A DNA stretch of 64,000 bases from Lacticaseibacillus nasuensis JCM 17158 (GCF_001434705.1 NZ_AZDJ01000003.1:62001-126000); one strand, 5' to 3'; shown: positions 7,749 to 17,600, counted from the first letter of the stretch. A program made the numbers and translations. Notes: generated by a model from the sequence alone, not told the origin.

Positions 7749-8240
7749 TCATGACAACAACGAACAATTCTGCGCGTGAAAGTACTTGCGCTCCGCGGCT
7801 TGGCGTAAAGCGACGGCTTCCGCCTTGGTGGCAGTAGCCTTGTTCAAGACATAGCGGCCATGATAGCGGAGTCGTGCGATGTAGCGCTGACTAGTAGCGT
7901 CAAAAGACACACCGACGGTACCACTATGGTTGCGCTTTGAGCGCACCAGTGAACTGTAATAGGTACCGTCAGCGTTCTTCAACGTCTTACCTTCATGATC
8001 TACATAAGGCAGCAAGTCGCGATAGGCACGTTTCCGGGACTTTTCCGCCCGGAGGCAACCACAAGATGCTGTCATCCCATGCCTAAGCCGATAACCGTCG
8101 ACCGTGACATATTGGCCACAGTCGCAGCGGCAATACCACCGTGCATTGCCGTTCGGAGCATTTTGCTTACTGCGCTGTAGTACCGTGAGGCGGCCGAAGC
8201 ACTGACCGGTCAGGTCGATGACTCGCGGGTGAACCGACAT
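7749..8240 (-). CDS. AP2-like DNA-binding protein with cysteine cluster
   Basis: The 163-residue protein has an N-terminal zinc-binding-type region with DLTGQCFGRLTVL followed by CRCDCG and SCGCLRAE, the pattern seen in phage and homing-endonuclease-associated proteins. Its C-terminal segment (about residues 105-155) resembles an AP2/ERF DNA-binding domain, with GTVGVSFD and YIARLRYHGRYV. No HNH nuclease motif is visible. It is the last gene of the adhesin operon. A GTG overlaps the previous stop, but AGGAGG eight bases before the ATG at 8240 favours that start. Such genes usually travel with mobile DNA, so this may be a domesticated remnant. Confidence 0.7.
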   Translation of the reverse strand: MSVHPRVIDLTGQCFGRLTVLQRSKQNAPNGNARWYCRCDCGQYVTVDGYRLRHGMTASCGCLRAEKSRKRAYRDLLPYVDHEGKTLKNADGTYYSSLVRSKRNHSGTVGVSFDATSQRYIARLRYHGRYVLNKATATKAEAVALRQAAERKYFHAQNCSLLS

Positions 8241-8245
8241 CGCCT

Positions 8246-9217
8246 TCACCTCCTCATGGCAATTTCCTTGGCAGCGATGTTTGCCAGCTGATTTAGGTAA
8301 TGGTTAAACTCACCGGGATTCTCATTCCATGGAGCTGCCGGCGATGAGTCGGCAACCTTTTCGCGATCCACTAGTGCCGTAACCGCCGGCCAAGACCCGG
8401 CATGAGCCTGCACGATACCGGCCACCTGCGTCGTTAATGGTGCGCGTGAATCAGCCGGCACCCGCAGAATCTGCGAGTAAAAGCGCACGATGAACTGAGC
8501 GAAAGCATGATCCAGCTGAGCCGGATTTTGGGCTTTAAGCGTAGCCAGATACGCCGCCATCATGCTGACCCATTGCTCGTTAATCACGGGCTGGGTCCCA
8601 CTGACTGGATGGGTGCGGCTGGCAAAGACCACACACACCGTAGCTTCGGTAGTAACCGTGCCGCCAACCGACGCGCGCAACAGGCGCGTAGCCAATTCTT
8701 CACTGAACTCACCAAAGTCGTCACTTAAAGTCACAGCATTACTACTCAGCGCTGCCCGCCGAATCAGCCATCCGGCTAAGCTAGTCAGGCTTTGCCCCGC
8801 CCGATAAACGGGTTGACGACTGCTGGTTTGTCCTTGCCACAAGGTGGTGCCGCCTAGTAGATCGGTATCCGGATGCTGAGTCAATAATCCCAGCAATTGC
8901 TGTAAAGTGAAGGGTTGGTATAGTTGATTGTTGGCATTTAGTAGCATGACGTACTGACCTTTAGCCACAGTTAGCCCAAAGGCCAGCGCGCCCATGTGAC
9001 CACACGTCTTCGGTGTAGCCAACACGCGCAAGTGTAACTGGGTAAAGAGGTGCAACGCCGCGGTATCTTCCAAATGAAATTCACCGTTGTCAACCAAAAG
9101 CACCTCGACGGTTTGACCGTCGATACCAAGCTGGCTGTTCAGCGAAGCCAGAGGCATAGTCAGCTCACTCAACGGTGCATTATCGATTGGAATGATGATG
9201 CTCAACCGGATTGCCAT
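8246..9217 (-). CDS. Family 2-like glycosyltransferase
   Basis: The 323-residue protein starts with RLSIIIPIDNAPLSEL and continues with VEVLLVDNGE and KGQYVMLLNANNQL, the order of a GT-A-fold family 2 glycosyltransferase. The metal-binding DxD that should follow the fourth strand reads NANN, so the enzyme is atypical or inactive. No membrane anchor is seen. It lies 16 bases after the adhesin stop with its own GGAGG. In other firmicutes glycosyltransferases next to Thr/Ser-rich adhesins modify them; here that is an inference from position. Confidence 0.75.
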   Translation of the reverse strand: MAIRLSIIIPIDNAPLSELTMPLASLNSQLGIDGQTVEVLLVDNGEFHLEDTAALHLFTQLHLRVLATPKTCGHMGALAFGLTVAKGQYVMLLNANNQLYQPFTLQQLLGLLTQHPDTDLLGGTTLWQGQTSSRQPVYRAGQSLTSLAGWLIRRAALSSNAVTLSDDFGEFSEELATRLLRASVGGTVTTEATVCVVFASRTHPVSGTQPVINEQWVSMMAAYLATLKAQNPAQLDHAFAQFIVRFYSQILRVPADSRAPLTTQVAGIVQAHAGSWPAVTALVDREKVADSSPAAPWNENPGEFNHYLNQLANIAAKEIAMRR

Positions 9218-9233
9218 CTAATCCCTCCATTGC

Positions 9234-12200
9234 TTAATACAAATCGCTATGCATTTCCCGACGCTTCCTCGTCGCGCCATAAGCAGAAATGGCTGCCATG
9301 GCGGTGAGCCCTGCACCAACTAAAGCAATACCCAGATCTGTGCCAGCATCCCCAGCTTGCGGCAGGTTACCCGCCGAGCCAGTTCCAGTAGCTGGTAAAG
9401 TGGTAACGCCGCTTGCACTTGACGCATCGCCGGCGTAAGCCACCAGCGTGGAACTAGCGCCTAGTGTCGTACCATCACCACCGGTGAGCGACGTGCTAAC
9501 GCCGGAACCACCGTTGTAGCTGCGCGTGGTTGTCTTACTGGTGGTGATGCCGCCTTCAGTATTCGGAATATGGTGGCCAGTGGTTGTCATGATTGGCGTA
9601 CCACCCCAATCAACATCAAAGCTTCCATCTTTTCCGTCTTTACCATCGGCGCCATCCTTGCCATTCTTACCATCGGCAGGAGCCGGTACCGTGCTAATCG
9701 TCGTTTCGTGGCCATCCTTGTCAGTCGTATAGAAGATATAGGACTTGCTGCCGTCAGTGTTCGTTACCAACTTAACCTGCGGCGTCTGGCCATCGGCGCC
9801 ATCTTTGCCATTCTTACCATCGGCAGGAGCTGGTACCGTGCTAATCGTTGTTTCATGGCCAGTCTTGTCAGTCGTATAGAAAATATAGGACTTGCTACCG
9901 TCAGTGTTCGTTACCAACTTAACCTTTGGCGTCTGGCCATTGGTGCCATCGACGCCATCCTTGCCATCTTTCCCGTCGACCGGAGCTGGTACCGTGCTAA
10001 TCGTTGTTTCATGACCATCCTTATCAGTCGTATAGAAAATATAGGACTTACTGCCGTCAGTATTCGTTACCAACTTAACCTGTGGCGTCTGGCCATCGAC
10101 ACCATCCTTGCCATCAGTACCATCTTTACCATCTTTTCCGTCGACCGGAGCTGGTACCGTGCTAATTGTTGTTTCGTTGCCATCCTTGTCAGTCGTATAG
10201 AAAATATAGGACTTACTGCCGTCAGTGTTCGTTACCAACTTAACCTGTGGCGTCTGGCCATCGACACCATCCTTACCATCCTTACCATCGGTACCCTTTG
10301 GTACAGTAAAGGTAGAACCATCGGTCAAGGTAACGACGATGTTACCATCCGCGTTTGGCTCACTGGTAATGACGCCAAGCTTCTTCTCAGCGGGAACATA
10401 CATTACCCAGACGTCTTGGCCATTAGTGCCAAATTGCCCATCGGTTGCGCCATCGTCGGCCAGCGTGTTGTATTGGCCACCATTCAAATCTGAAGTAGCG
10501 TAATAATACAGCGTGCTGGTATCAAGTTTACCATCTCCATCAGGTAATGCTGCGCCTTTGTCATCATTCGGCCCTTCAATGGTCGCTGGAGTCTTGAACG
10601 AATACGTCGTTCCGGCTTTCCCGGTGAGGGTCACCGTTTTGCTCAGCTCAGGTCCGTTTACGTTTTGGTAAACGTAGTGAATATTGACAGTTTGATCCGT
10701 CGCGGCCTCAGTATATGTGATGGTATCGGTGTAGCTACCATCATCATCGGTATTCGTCGCGGCAAATGCGGTCAGTTTATTCGTAATCGTGTCAGCAGTA
10801 ATACTTGCTGGGCTGGCCGTGTAGTCGGTTAGTGGCACTGCGGTAATCGTTTGCGCAGCGTTTTTAGCCGGCTGCCAGGCTGAAGCGGTGACTTTGCCGG
10901 ACACCTCATCGATGTCGATACTGCGAGTCAATACAAAGCTTTGATTGCCATTCGTCGGCGTGAGATCACTAGTGACGCCAGCTGGTGCTACACCAGTTAC
11001 CGTTACGGTGTATGTTTTATGCGTCGCATCGTAATTTTTGTCTCCAGTCTCTGTTGGTGGCGTGATGTGATCGATAATATGCGCCACATGCACCACGAAA
11101 TTGTCACTGTCATCGGCCGCAAAGGTTTCGGGTGAGTTGATGGTCAGCACATCGCCAGCGATGCTCGCTGTAAATTTGGTCGCATCCGGTTGCGTCGTCG
11201 ATAACTTGTAGCCAGTTAAGCCTTTAGCCGTGATGGCCTTCGCCAGGTTTTCTCCGACATTTCCGTTAACCGTGGTTGAGCCAACAGCTTTGCCTGTAGT
11301 GTCATCATAAATCGTTACCGTCATGTCGGCTGGTACTGCAGTCGCAGTGTAGGTCACCGTGACCTCTGGATTACTTGGCGCAGTTGTTGTAGCGGTCAGT
11401 GCAGTGGAATAGGCTACCGGTGTATCAGCAGAGTACCCAGCAACCGTTGGTGTTGGTACGGCAATATTGGTCTTATCCGGTGTGTAAGTAACATTTCCAT
11501 CCTTGTCCGTTGTGCTTGTCCACACAACGGTCTGGGTACTCTTGGTACCGTCACTTGGGCCACCAACGTAGTTTACCGTGTAGGTAGAGGTGACATTAAA
11601 GTCTGTCAGTTGATATGTGGCAGGATAGGTTGTCTTATCGACAAGCGTTTTTTCTGGCACGTTCTTCAAGGCAAAGCCATTGTATGTGAAGTCCGTCCAG
11701 CCACCAGGGCCCTTGGCATAAACTGGATAGGTGACAGTGAAAGTCGTTCCAGTACTATTCATCTGGGCAACCCATAGCTCATCGATTCCCATTTCCCCGG
11801 AATCATTAGGCATACTGCTCGTATAAACCTGCTTGCCATCCGCATCGGTTTCAGTAATGTCATCGCCATATAGCGAACGTGTTACATCCCCTTTATCAAA
11901 CGAGGTGATTTGGTTTTCATCCAAATCAGTAAAGTCAATATAACTGTTAATGCTAGCCGGTTCCTGGGTATCAGAATACAGATACTGAAAGTTAACCGTA
12001 TATGATTCAATGTTTTTCGACGTCATATCAATCGAAAAACCGACATCATTATGTTTAAGGACAGTCTCGGTTTGTCCCGCATACGGCTTGATATTAGTAA
12101 TGGTTTCAATGACATCAATCGCCCGACCGGTTTTAGCATCCACCAACTGGCCTTTGTACACCCACTTCGCCCCATCCTGTGCATTTTCACCAGCATCTGT

Positions 12201-12977
12201 GGCTTTTGCGGCATCATTTAAGGCAGTCGGTGAATCGATTGCACGAATCGCAGTCATCGTGTCCAGATCGGAGCCAAAGAACTTCTTAACTTCTGACTGA
12301 TCCTTGCCAGTAAAACTAGCAGTCGTTGCTTGGTTAATGCTATCTTCACGTGCTTTGAGAGCGTCGTCATAAGCTTTATTGTTTGCCTGTTGCGCTGCTG
12401 TTGCCGTCTTTAACGCTTGCGCAGTTGCTTCGGCTTTGGTCGCCACGTCTGCAGCCTTTTGTTCGTAATCTGCCCCAGCTGTGGCGTCCTCCGTTGCATT
12501 CGCATCTTTGGTGACATCAAGCCCCGCAGCAGTGGCATCAGCCGCCGCATTGCTCAAATCACGTTGCGATTGCCCATAGTCAGCATCCCCGGACTTGTAT
12601 TCAACCGTCGGAGTAGTCGCTTCGGCGGCTGATGGGTCAGTTGCTTCGGCAGTTGCAGGCGCAGCCGGCTGGTCGGTCGTTGGCGCTTGAGTTGCCGGGT
12701 CACTGGTTGCTTGGGCAGTACTGTCTGCAGTTTGGCTAGTAGTCAGCTTCGCTGTGGGACTAGCGGTGCTGGCTTGCTCACCGCTTTGAGTTGTCGCATC
12801 CGGAGCCTGTGTATCCGCAGAAACTTGATTTAACTGACTCATGCCGATTGTTGCACTTAAGGCGAAGATTCCGGCAAATACCCATTGTTTGCCAGCTTTA
12901 TAGAGCCGAAAATGTTCCTTACGATTGAGTGTTGCTCGTTCCATCCGAGTGTGAGCTTGTTGAGATTCTTTTGTCAT
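9234..12977 (-). CDS. Cell-wall-anchored adhesin with collagen-like repeats
   Basis: The 1247-residue secreted surface protein begins with a KxYKxGKxW-type signal peptide (LYKAGKQWVFAGI, about residues 26-38). An Ala/Thr-rich stretch follows, then a large beta-rich adhesin region with MucBP-like segments such as YTVNYVGG and VTVTYTA. Four near-identical units contain collagen-like G-x-y triplets and a Thr/Ser-rich stalk comes next. The C terminus is a sorting signal: LPQAGD, a hydrophobic helix and RKRRE. LPQAG replaces the usual LPxTG. The KxYKxGKxW signal is associated with accessory secretion and glycosylated adhesins; the next gene is a glycosyltransferase. Start set by GGGAGG before ATG 12977. 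Confidence 0.88.
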   Translation of the reverse strand: MTKESQQAHTRMERATLNRKEHFRLYKAGKQWVFAGIFALSATIGMSQLNQVSADTQAPDATTQSGEQASTASPTAKLTTSQTADSTAQATSDPATQAPTTDQPAAPATAEATDPSAAEATTPTVEYKSGDADYGQSQRDLSNAAADATAAGLDVTKDANATEDATAGADYEQKAADVATKAEATAQALKTATAAQQANNKAYDDALKAREDSINQATTASFTGKDQSEVKKFFGSDLDTMTAIRAIDSPTALNDAAKATDAGENAQDGAKWVYKGQLVDAKTGRAIDVIETITNIKPYAGQTETVLKHNDVGFSIDMTSKNIESYTVNFQYLYSDTQEPASINSYIDFTDLDENQITSFDKGDVTRSLYGDDITETDADGKQVYTSSMPNDSGEMGIDELWVAQMNSTGTTFTVTYPVYAKGPGGWTDFTYNGFALKNVPEKTLVDKTTYPATYQLTDFNVTSTYTVNYVGGPSDGTKSTQTVVWTSTTDKDGNVTYTPDKTNIAVPTPTVAGYSADTPVAYSTALTATTTAPSNPEVTVTYTATAVPADMTVTIYDDTTGKAVGSTTVNGNVGENLAKAITAKGLTGYKLSTTQPDATKFTASIAGDVLTINSPETFAADDSDNFVVHVAHIIDHITPPTETGDKNYDATHKTYTVTVTGVAPAGVTSDLTPTNGNQSFVLTRSIDIDEVSGKVTASAWQPAKNAAQTITAVPLTDYTASPASITADTITNKLTAFAATNTDDDGSYTDTITYTEAATDQTVNIHYVYQNVNGPELSKTVTLTGKAGTTYSFKTPATIEGPNDDKGAALPDGDGKLDTSTLYYYATSDLNGGQYNTLADDGATDGQFGTNGQDVWVMYVPAEKKLGVITSEPNADGNIVVTLTDGSTFTVPKGTDGKDGKDGVDGQTPQVKLVTNTDGSKSYIFYTTDKDGNETTISTVPAPVDGKDGKDGTDGKDGVDGQTPQVKLVTNTDGSKSYIFYTTDKDGHETTISTVPAPVDGKDGKDGVDGTNGQTPKVKLVTNTDGSKSYIFYTTDKTGHETTISTVPAPADGKNGKDGADGQTPQVKLVTNTDGSKSYIFYTTDKDGHETTISTVPAPADGKNGKDGADGKDGKDGSFDVDWGGTPIMTTTGHHIPNTEGGITTSKTTTRSYNGGSGVSTSLTGGDGTTLGASSTLVAYAGDASSASGVTTLPATGTGSAGNLPQAGDAGTDLGIALVGAGLTAMAAISAYGATRKRREMHSDLY
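9626..10296 (-). repeat. In-frame adhesin repeats with collagen-like linkers
   Basis: Four copies of a unit containing KLVTNTDGSKSYIFYTTDK are joined by DGK-type triplet linkers. The recurring GGTACCGTGCTAATCG-type block starts at 9685, 9832, 9988 and 10153, giving spacings of 147, 156 and 165 bp. Each step adds exactly nine bases, one G-x-y triplet. Confidence 0.9.
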
Positions 12978-13007
12978 TTCGATTCCTCCCAAACCATTGT
13001 TACCCTA

Positions 13008-13036
13008 GTTATAAAACGAAAAATATTTTTTGCCAA
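13008..13036 (-). promoter_or_regulatory. Adhesin operon promoter
   Basis: On the minus strand -35 TTGGCA (13031-13036), an AT-rich 17-base spacer and -10 TATAAC (13008-13013). It faces away from the Mga-like regulator gene, so the regulator may act from this 230-bp intergenic region. Confidence 0.75.
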
Positions 13037-13206
13037 CTTCACGCCTCGTATCATAACCCTATAAGCACAGAAAAATAAGGGCTTGCCGCTATCACTATTT
13101 CTTTGATTTGGGAAAAAAACGATAGTCGCACGTAACCACCGCTTGTCTTTTTCGTACAGCAGGTGCGCTACAATGTAATTAGCGTGATTAAAGCGGGGGA
13201 AGCCAC

Positions 13207-14637
13207 ATGGATTTTGACTATCTTTTTAATAAAAATGACGCGCTGACCTTAGCCGTCATTCGCCAACTCAATACCAATGCGACCAACACGATCACCAAGA
13301 ACACCTTGATTGCCGAATACAATCTGACGGCTTATCAGCAGAATCGGCTGTTTGACGCAATCAACGCCGCCTTCCAAGCGGTTGGTGGTGAACCTCCTTG
13401 CTACCTGGAGGAAACCACTAAGGACCTTTGGCGTGCCCATCACCTGACGACTTATTGCGTTCAACAGGTGACGCTATGGCTGTTGGAACAAAGCGCCGCC
13501 TTTAAGGTGCTCAATTACTATTGCTTCGAATCCAATGCGCAAACCACGGCGGCGTATGCGAAGAATCATTACCTCACCGAGGCCGTGTTCTTTCGTCAAA
13601 CCAAGGTGCTGAAGGCAAAATTCGGTGAAGACCTCGGTCGGGCTAATACAAAATTCAGTGAGTTCGAATTGCGCCAGTGGCTGTTTGGGCTGTATTACAC
13701 GGTATACACCGGCATTGCCACGCCGTTCCCGGCACTGGCGGATCAGGTAGCACCTTATCTCAAGGCATGCATCCACATCATCGGCCATTCCTTGTTGCCA
13801 ACTCAGCGCGTGAAGCTCACGACATTCATCAAGGTGTGGCTGTTGCGCCGCCGCAACGGCGACAACTTGCCGGCAACCCCGCGCCACTATACCGCGGGCG
13901 GTTACGACGCCTTAAGCGCAGCGCTCGAAACGGCTGGCGAGTCCCCAGTTCCTACCGCAGAATGCGACTATCTTTATCAATTTCTGGTCACGCAACACTA
14001 CCTCGAGTTGCCAGCGGCGCAGTTACCGACGCTATTTCCATTGGCAGACGAATTGACTCGGCAGTTCATTGCACAACTGGCGCAAAGCAACGTGGCCACC
14101 TTGACTGAACCCATTTTGCGCGACCTCACTAGCCGGCTAATGCAGATTCACTTGCGCTTCACCACGTTCTATCTAGAGCCGACCACTTTCATCGCTGCGG
14201 ACCAGGTCAGTTTCTTCGCCAACTTGTACCCTGAATTCGAAACCGTCATTACCAGATTTCTGAATGGTTTAAAGGCCCGACCAGAGTTCAATTTAAGCGA
14301 GAACATGCTGACGAATCTGTACTTTAGTGACATGTTCGCCTTGATCAATACCATTCCTAGCACCGCCTTAACGCAGGTCATTCAGATCTGTGTCGACTTC
14401 TCCGCAGGCGCGTTATATTCGGATTATGTCATGCGCAGCCTAGCTGCTTTCGGTCACGCTAACATTCGTGTCACCCAGAATCTGGACGCCAACACCGACA
14501 TCTACATCGCCGACTTTCACGCCGACGATCTAACCATTCCTCAAGTAATTTGGCAAAATCCACCGACCCCACATGATTGGTCGCAACTTGCAGCCTTAAT
14601 TCTGGACTGCACCCAGCAGAAAGGAGGCCGAGCATGA
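13207..14637 (+). CDS. Mga-like transcriptional regulator
   Basis: This 476-residue protein resembles the Mga/PRD-type stand-alone virulence regulators. A short N-terminal helix-turn-helix (about residues 12-50) precedes a long helical body, with few further diagnostic motifs. Such proteins usually activate adjacent surface-protein genes in response to sugar status. It is transcribed divergently from the adhesin operon and its stop overlaps the start of a secreted MucBP-like protein, so it probably controls both. A TACAAT -10 is at 13169 and GGGGGA precedes the ATG. The Mga assignment rests on overall pattern and context, not on a decisive motif. Confidence 0.6.
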   Translation: MDFDYLFNKNDALTLAVIRQLNTNATNTITKNTLIAEYNLTAYQQNRLFDAINAAFQAVGGEPPCYLEETTKDLWRAHHLTTYCVQQVTLWLLEQSAAFKVLNYYCFESNAQTTAAYAKNHYLTEAVFFRQTKVLKAKFGEDLGRANTKFSEFELRQWLFGLYYTVYTGIATPFPALADQVAPYLKACIHIIGHSLLPTQRVKLTTFIKVWLLRRRNGDNLPATPRHYTAGGYDALSAALETAGESPVPTAECDYLYQFLVTQHYLELPAAQLPTLFPLADELTRQFIAQLAQSNVATLTEPILRDLTSRLMQIHLRFTTFYLEPTTFIAADQVSFFANLYPEFETVITRFLNGLKARPEFNLSENMLTNLYFSDMFALINTIPSTALTQVIQICVDFSAGALYSDYVMRSLAAFGHANIRVTQNLDANTDIYIADFHADDLTIPQVIWQNPPTPHDWSQLAALILDCTQQKGGRA

Positions 14638-15647
14638 CCACTAAGCGCTTCACCCTTACCCACCTGCTCCTATTATCCGTCACGACTTTGAGTCTCGCCG
14701 CCTGGGCAGCCCCAGCGCCTCAAGTACGCGCCGCCAAGGTTGCTAGCCGCGATACTCAGGCCACAGCCACTGTCCGGTACGTCGATGACGCCACCGGACG
14801 CATCGTCAAGGCAGAGCGCGTCACTGGCACGGTTGGGGGCGCTACGTCCTACACCATTACACCACCCGCAGGCTACCGGGTGGTTGGCGACTACCATACC
14901 GTCACCTTCCGCTTCACCTCTAGCACGCCAGGGACGATGACTTTTCACCTGATTAAGACAGCTAAAACACAGTCTCCTTTGCCTGCCACGAAACCAGCTA
15001 CCAAACCTAAGAAGCCGGTTGTGGCCAAGGCAACCATCGCCTATGTCGACGACACCACGGGACGCGTAATCGATACCTTACCGGTCACCGGTACTGTGGG
15101 CCAAACAATCACCGTAACCTTACATGCGCCTGCTGGCTACCGGCTCGGCCGCGCAACGACTTTCACCTACACCTTCAGGCACGCTAATAATGAGCCCCTA
15201 TCCATCAGTGTGTATCGACTGGGTACGCCGAAGCGGTCAACGCCCATTGCTACTGGTACCGTCACGGTACGCATCATTGATTTAGCGACAGGACATGTGC
15301 TTCGCCAGCAACAGTACCACGGCTCCATCGGTCACGCAGTACGCTTCGGTGCCACACCAATCCCGGCCGGTTACCAAGTGGTAATGGATGGACGCAAGGA
15401 GCCACGGCGCTATCTGCGCAGTCCCCAAACCGTCGACGTCGCCCTTCAACCCCTTTTGCCTACCGCACCAAAGCTCTCCGGCGCTTCCTTGCCTACTGAA
15501 CCACCGATAACGCTGGATAAGAAGATTGTCATCCCGCATACCAACACTGGGCGTGGTCCCGGCGGTTCTGTAACTGCTTCAACAGAGCTCACCCTATTTT
15601 TTCTCAGCCTCTCCGGCACGATTAACCTTGGTGTGCCGGTGGATTAA
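14634..15647 (+). CDS. Secreted protein with three MucBP-like domains
   Basis: The 337-residue protein has a signal peptide (positive start, hydrophobic core, cleavage near AWAAPAPQ at 27-33). Three consecutive domains of about 65 residues follow, each starting with a strand such as VRYVDDATGR, IAYVDDTTGR and VRIIDLATGH and ending with an AGY motif, the pattern of MucBP mucin-binding modules. There is no LPxTG signal, so it is released or held non-covalently. The ATG overlaps the regulator's TGA (ATGA), indicating translational coupling. It is likely part of a host- or matrix-binding system with the divergent adhesin. Confidence 0.75.
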   Translation: MTTKRFTLTHLLLLSVTTLSLAAWAAPAPQVRAAKVASRDTQATATVRYVDDATGRIVKAERVTGTVGGATSYTITPPAGYRVVGDYHTVTFRFTSSTPGTMTFHLIKTAKTQSPLPATKPATKPKKPVVAKATIAYVDDTTGRVIDTLPVTGTVGQTITVTLHAPAGYRLGRATTFTYTFRHANNEPLSISVYRLGTPKRSTPIATGTVTVRIIDLATGHVLRQQQYHGSIGHAVRFGATPIPAGYQVVMDGRKEPRRYLRSPQTVDVALQPLLPTAPKLSGASLPTEPPITLDKKIVIPHTNTGRGPGGSVTASTELTLFFLSLSGTINLGVPVD

Positions 15648-15682
15648 AAAATGCGGCACTTCGTGTGAAGTGCCGCATTTTT
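15647..15682. terminator. Bidirectional terminator, MucBP gene and mnmG
   Basis: A perfect 16-bp stem (15647-15662 with 15667-15682) around a GTGT loop, with A- and T-runs at the base on both strands. Confidence 0.92.
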
Positions 15683-15686
15683 AGAT

Positions 15687-17591
15687 TTACCCGGCCTGCA
15701 CCTTGGCGATGCGGCCTTGTTCGATATACACGGATAAAATCGCCACATCAGCTGGGTTCACGCCACTGATGCGCCCAGCCTGGGCGATGGTTTCTGGCTG
15801 AATCTTGGTCAGCTTCTGCCGCGCCTCGGTGGCCAACCCCGTGATGGCATTGTAGTCGATATTGGCCGGAATGCGCTTAGCCTCGAGCCGGCGCAGCTTG
15901 GCGATGCTGGCTTCTTCTTTGGCGATGTAGCCAGCATACTTGATTTGAATCGTGACCTGCTCGGTTACGCGATGATCCAACGGCTGTGGGGTAGGAATGA
16001 ATTGCATCAAGTCCGCATAGCTCACCTCGGGCCGGCGCAGAAAATCGGCGGCCAGCACCCCGTCCTTTAATGGCGCAGCGCCTTGCGCCTCGAGCCACTC
16101 ATTGACCTGACGTGGCGTCAGGCGCACTTGGTTGAGCCGCGCGAGTTCGGCCTCGATGGCAGCTCGCTTGGCTTCAAAGGCGGCATACCGAGCGTCATCG
16201 ATCAGCCCCAACTCATGACCATAGGGGGTCAGGCGCAAATCGGCGTTGTCGTGGCGCAACAACAACCGGTACTCGGCGCGGCTGGTCAACAAACGATAAG
16301 GTTCGTTGGTGCCCTTGGTGACCAAATCATCGATGAGGACACCGATGTAGGCGTCCGACCGCTTCAGCGTGAAACCTGGCTTGCCCGCGGCACGCAACGC
16401 CGCGTTGATGCCGGCAATCAGCCCTTGGCCAGCGGCTTCTTCATAGCCGCTGGTACCGTTCATTTGCCCAGCGGTAAACAGGTTGGCAACGACCTTCGTT
16501 TCCAGCGTGTGGCGCAACTGCCAGGGTTCGATGACATCATATTCGATGGCATACCCCGGCCGCATCAGCTCTGCGTGTTCCAGCCCGGCAACGCTATGCA
16601 ACATCTTGAGCTGCACCTCTTCGGGCATCGACGTGGAGAAATCGCCAACATAGTACTCGCTGGTGTCCTCTCCTTCCGGCTCGAGGAACAGCTGGTGGCG
16701 CGGCTTATCGGCAAAGCGGACGACCTTATCTTCAATCGACGGGCAGTAACGCGGCCCGATGCCCTTGATGACGCCAGAGAACATCGGCGCCCGGTCGAGA
16801 TTGTCCCGGATAATCTGGTGGGTGGTGGCGTTGGTGTAGGTCATCCAGCAAGACAGCTGATCCAAGCGGTAGCGACTGTCTGGCGTGGTGAAGGAAAAAT
16901 GATTCGGCGTTTTATCCCCAGGTTGCTTCTCGGTTTTGGCAAAATCGATGGTGCTGCCTTCGACCCGCGGTGGCGTCCCGGTTTTGAAACGGCGTAGCTT
17001 GAAGCCCAACTGCTCAAGGTCTTCGGACAAGTGGATGCTAGGCAGCGAGTTGTTCGGGCCGGAGCTATACATCAGCTCGCCGATGATGATCTTCCCGCGA
17101 CTGCTGGTGCCGGCAGTGAGCACCACGCTTTTGGCGTGATACTGCGCCCCGGTGGCCGCCACCACACCAACACACACGCCGTCTTCAACCAACAGGCGCT
17201 CCACCAGCCCTTGGCGCAGATCCAGGTGCGGTTGCGCCTCGATGACCTGCTTCATGCTGCGGTGGTAGGCCGCCTTGTCGGCCTGGGCGCGCAAGGCGCG
17301 CACCGCCGGGCCCTTGCCGGTGTTCAACATCCGCATTTGAATGTAGGTGCGGTCGATGTTCTTCCCCATTTCGCCACCAAGCGCGTCGATTTCTCGCACA
17401 ACGGTGCCCTTGGCCGGCCCGCCCACACTCGGGTTGCAGGGCATAAACGCCAGCATCTCGAGGCTAATGGTGATGAGCAAGGTCTCTTGCCCCATGCGGG
17501 CGGCGGCTAGCGCCGCCTCGCAACCGGCGTGGCCGGCGCCGACGACGATGACATCATAGGTTTTTGCAGGGTATTCCTGAACTGTTGGCAT
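15687..17591 (-). CDS. mnmG: tRNA uridine 5-carboxymethylaminomethyl modification enzyme MnmG
   Basis: MnmG (GidA) works with MnmE to modify the wobble uridine (U34) of several tRNAs, using FAD, NADH and a folate methylene donor. The 634-residue length is normal. The N terminus shows the FAD dinucleotide motif [11 protein letters not shown], followed by [13 protein letters not shown], and later [12 protein letters not shown] and [13 protein letters not shown], all characteristic. I start it at ATG 17591, five bases after AAGGAG; a GTG two codons upstream overlaps that site. It follows mnmE by nine bases in the same operon. Confidence 0.97.
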   Translation of the reverse strand: MPTVQEYPAKTYDVIVVGAGHAGCEAALAAARMGQETLLITISLEMLAFMPCNPSVGGPAKGTVVREIDALGGEMGKNIDRTYIQMRMLNTGKGPAVRALRAQADKAAYHRSMKQVIEAQPHLDLRQGLVERLLVEDGVCVGVVAATGAQYHAKSVVLTAGTSSRGKIIIGELMYSSGPNNSLPSIHLSEDLEQLGFKLRRFKTGTPPRVEGSTIDFAKTEKQPGDKTPNHFSFTTPDSRYRLDQLSCWMTYTNATTHQIIRDNLDRAPMFSGVIKGIGPRYCPSIEDKVVRFADKPRHQLFLEPEGEDTSEYYVGDFSTSMPEEVQLKMLHSVAGLEHAELMRPGYAIEYDVIEPWQLRHTLETKVVANLFTAGQMNGTSGYEEAAGQGLIAGINAALRAAGKPGFTLKRSDAYIGVLIDDLVTKGTNEPYRLLTSRAEYRLLLRHDNADLRLTPYGHELGLIDDARYAAFEAKRAAIEAELARLNQVRLTPRQVNEWLEAQGAAPLKDGVLAADFLRRPEVSYADLMQFIPTPQPLDHRVTEQVTIQIKYAGYIAKEEASIAKLRRLEAKRIPANIDYNAITGLATEARQKLTKIQPETIAQAGRISGVNPADVAILSVYIEQGRIAKVQAG

Positions 17592-17600
17592 GAGCACTCC

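Noticed and set aside
7749-8240. Prophage remnant
   Set aside because: Only the AP2-like gene is phage-like; no integrase, structural gene or attachment site is seen around it.
9570-10493. A 307-codon open frame on the plus strand opposite the adhesin repeats
   Set aside because: It mirrors the repeat units of the adhesin on the other strand, has a repetitive nonsense translation and no ribosome binding site.
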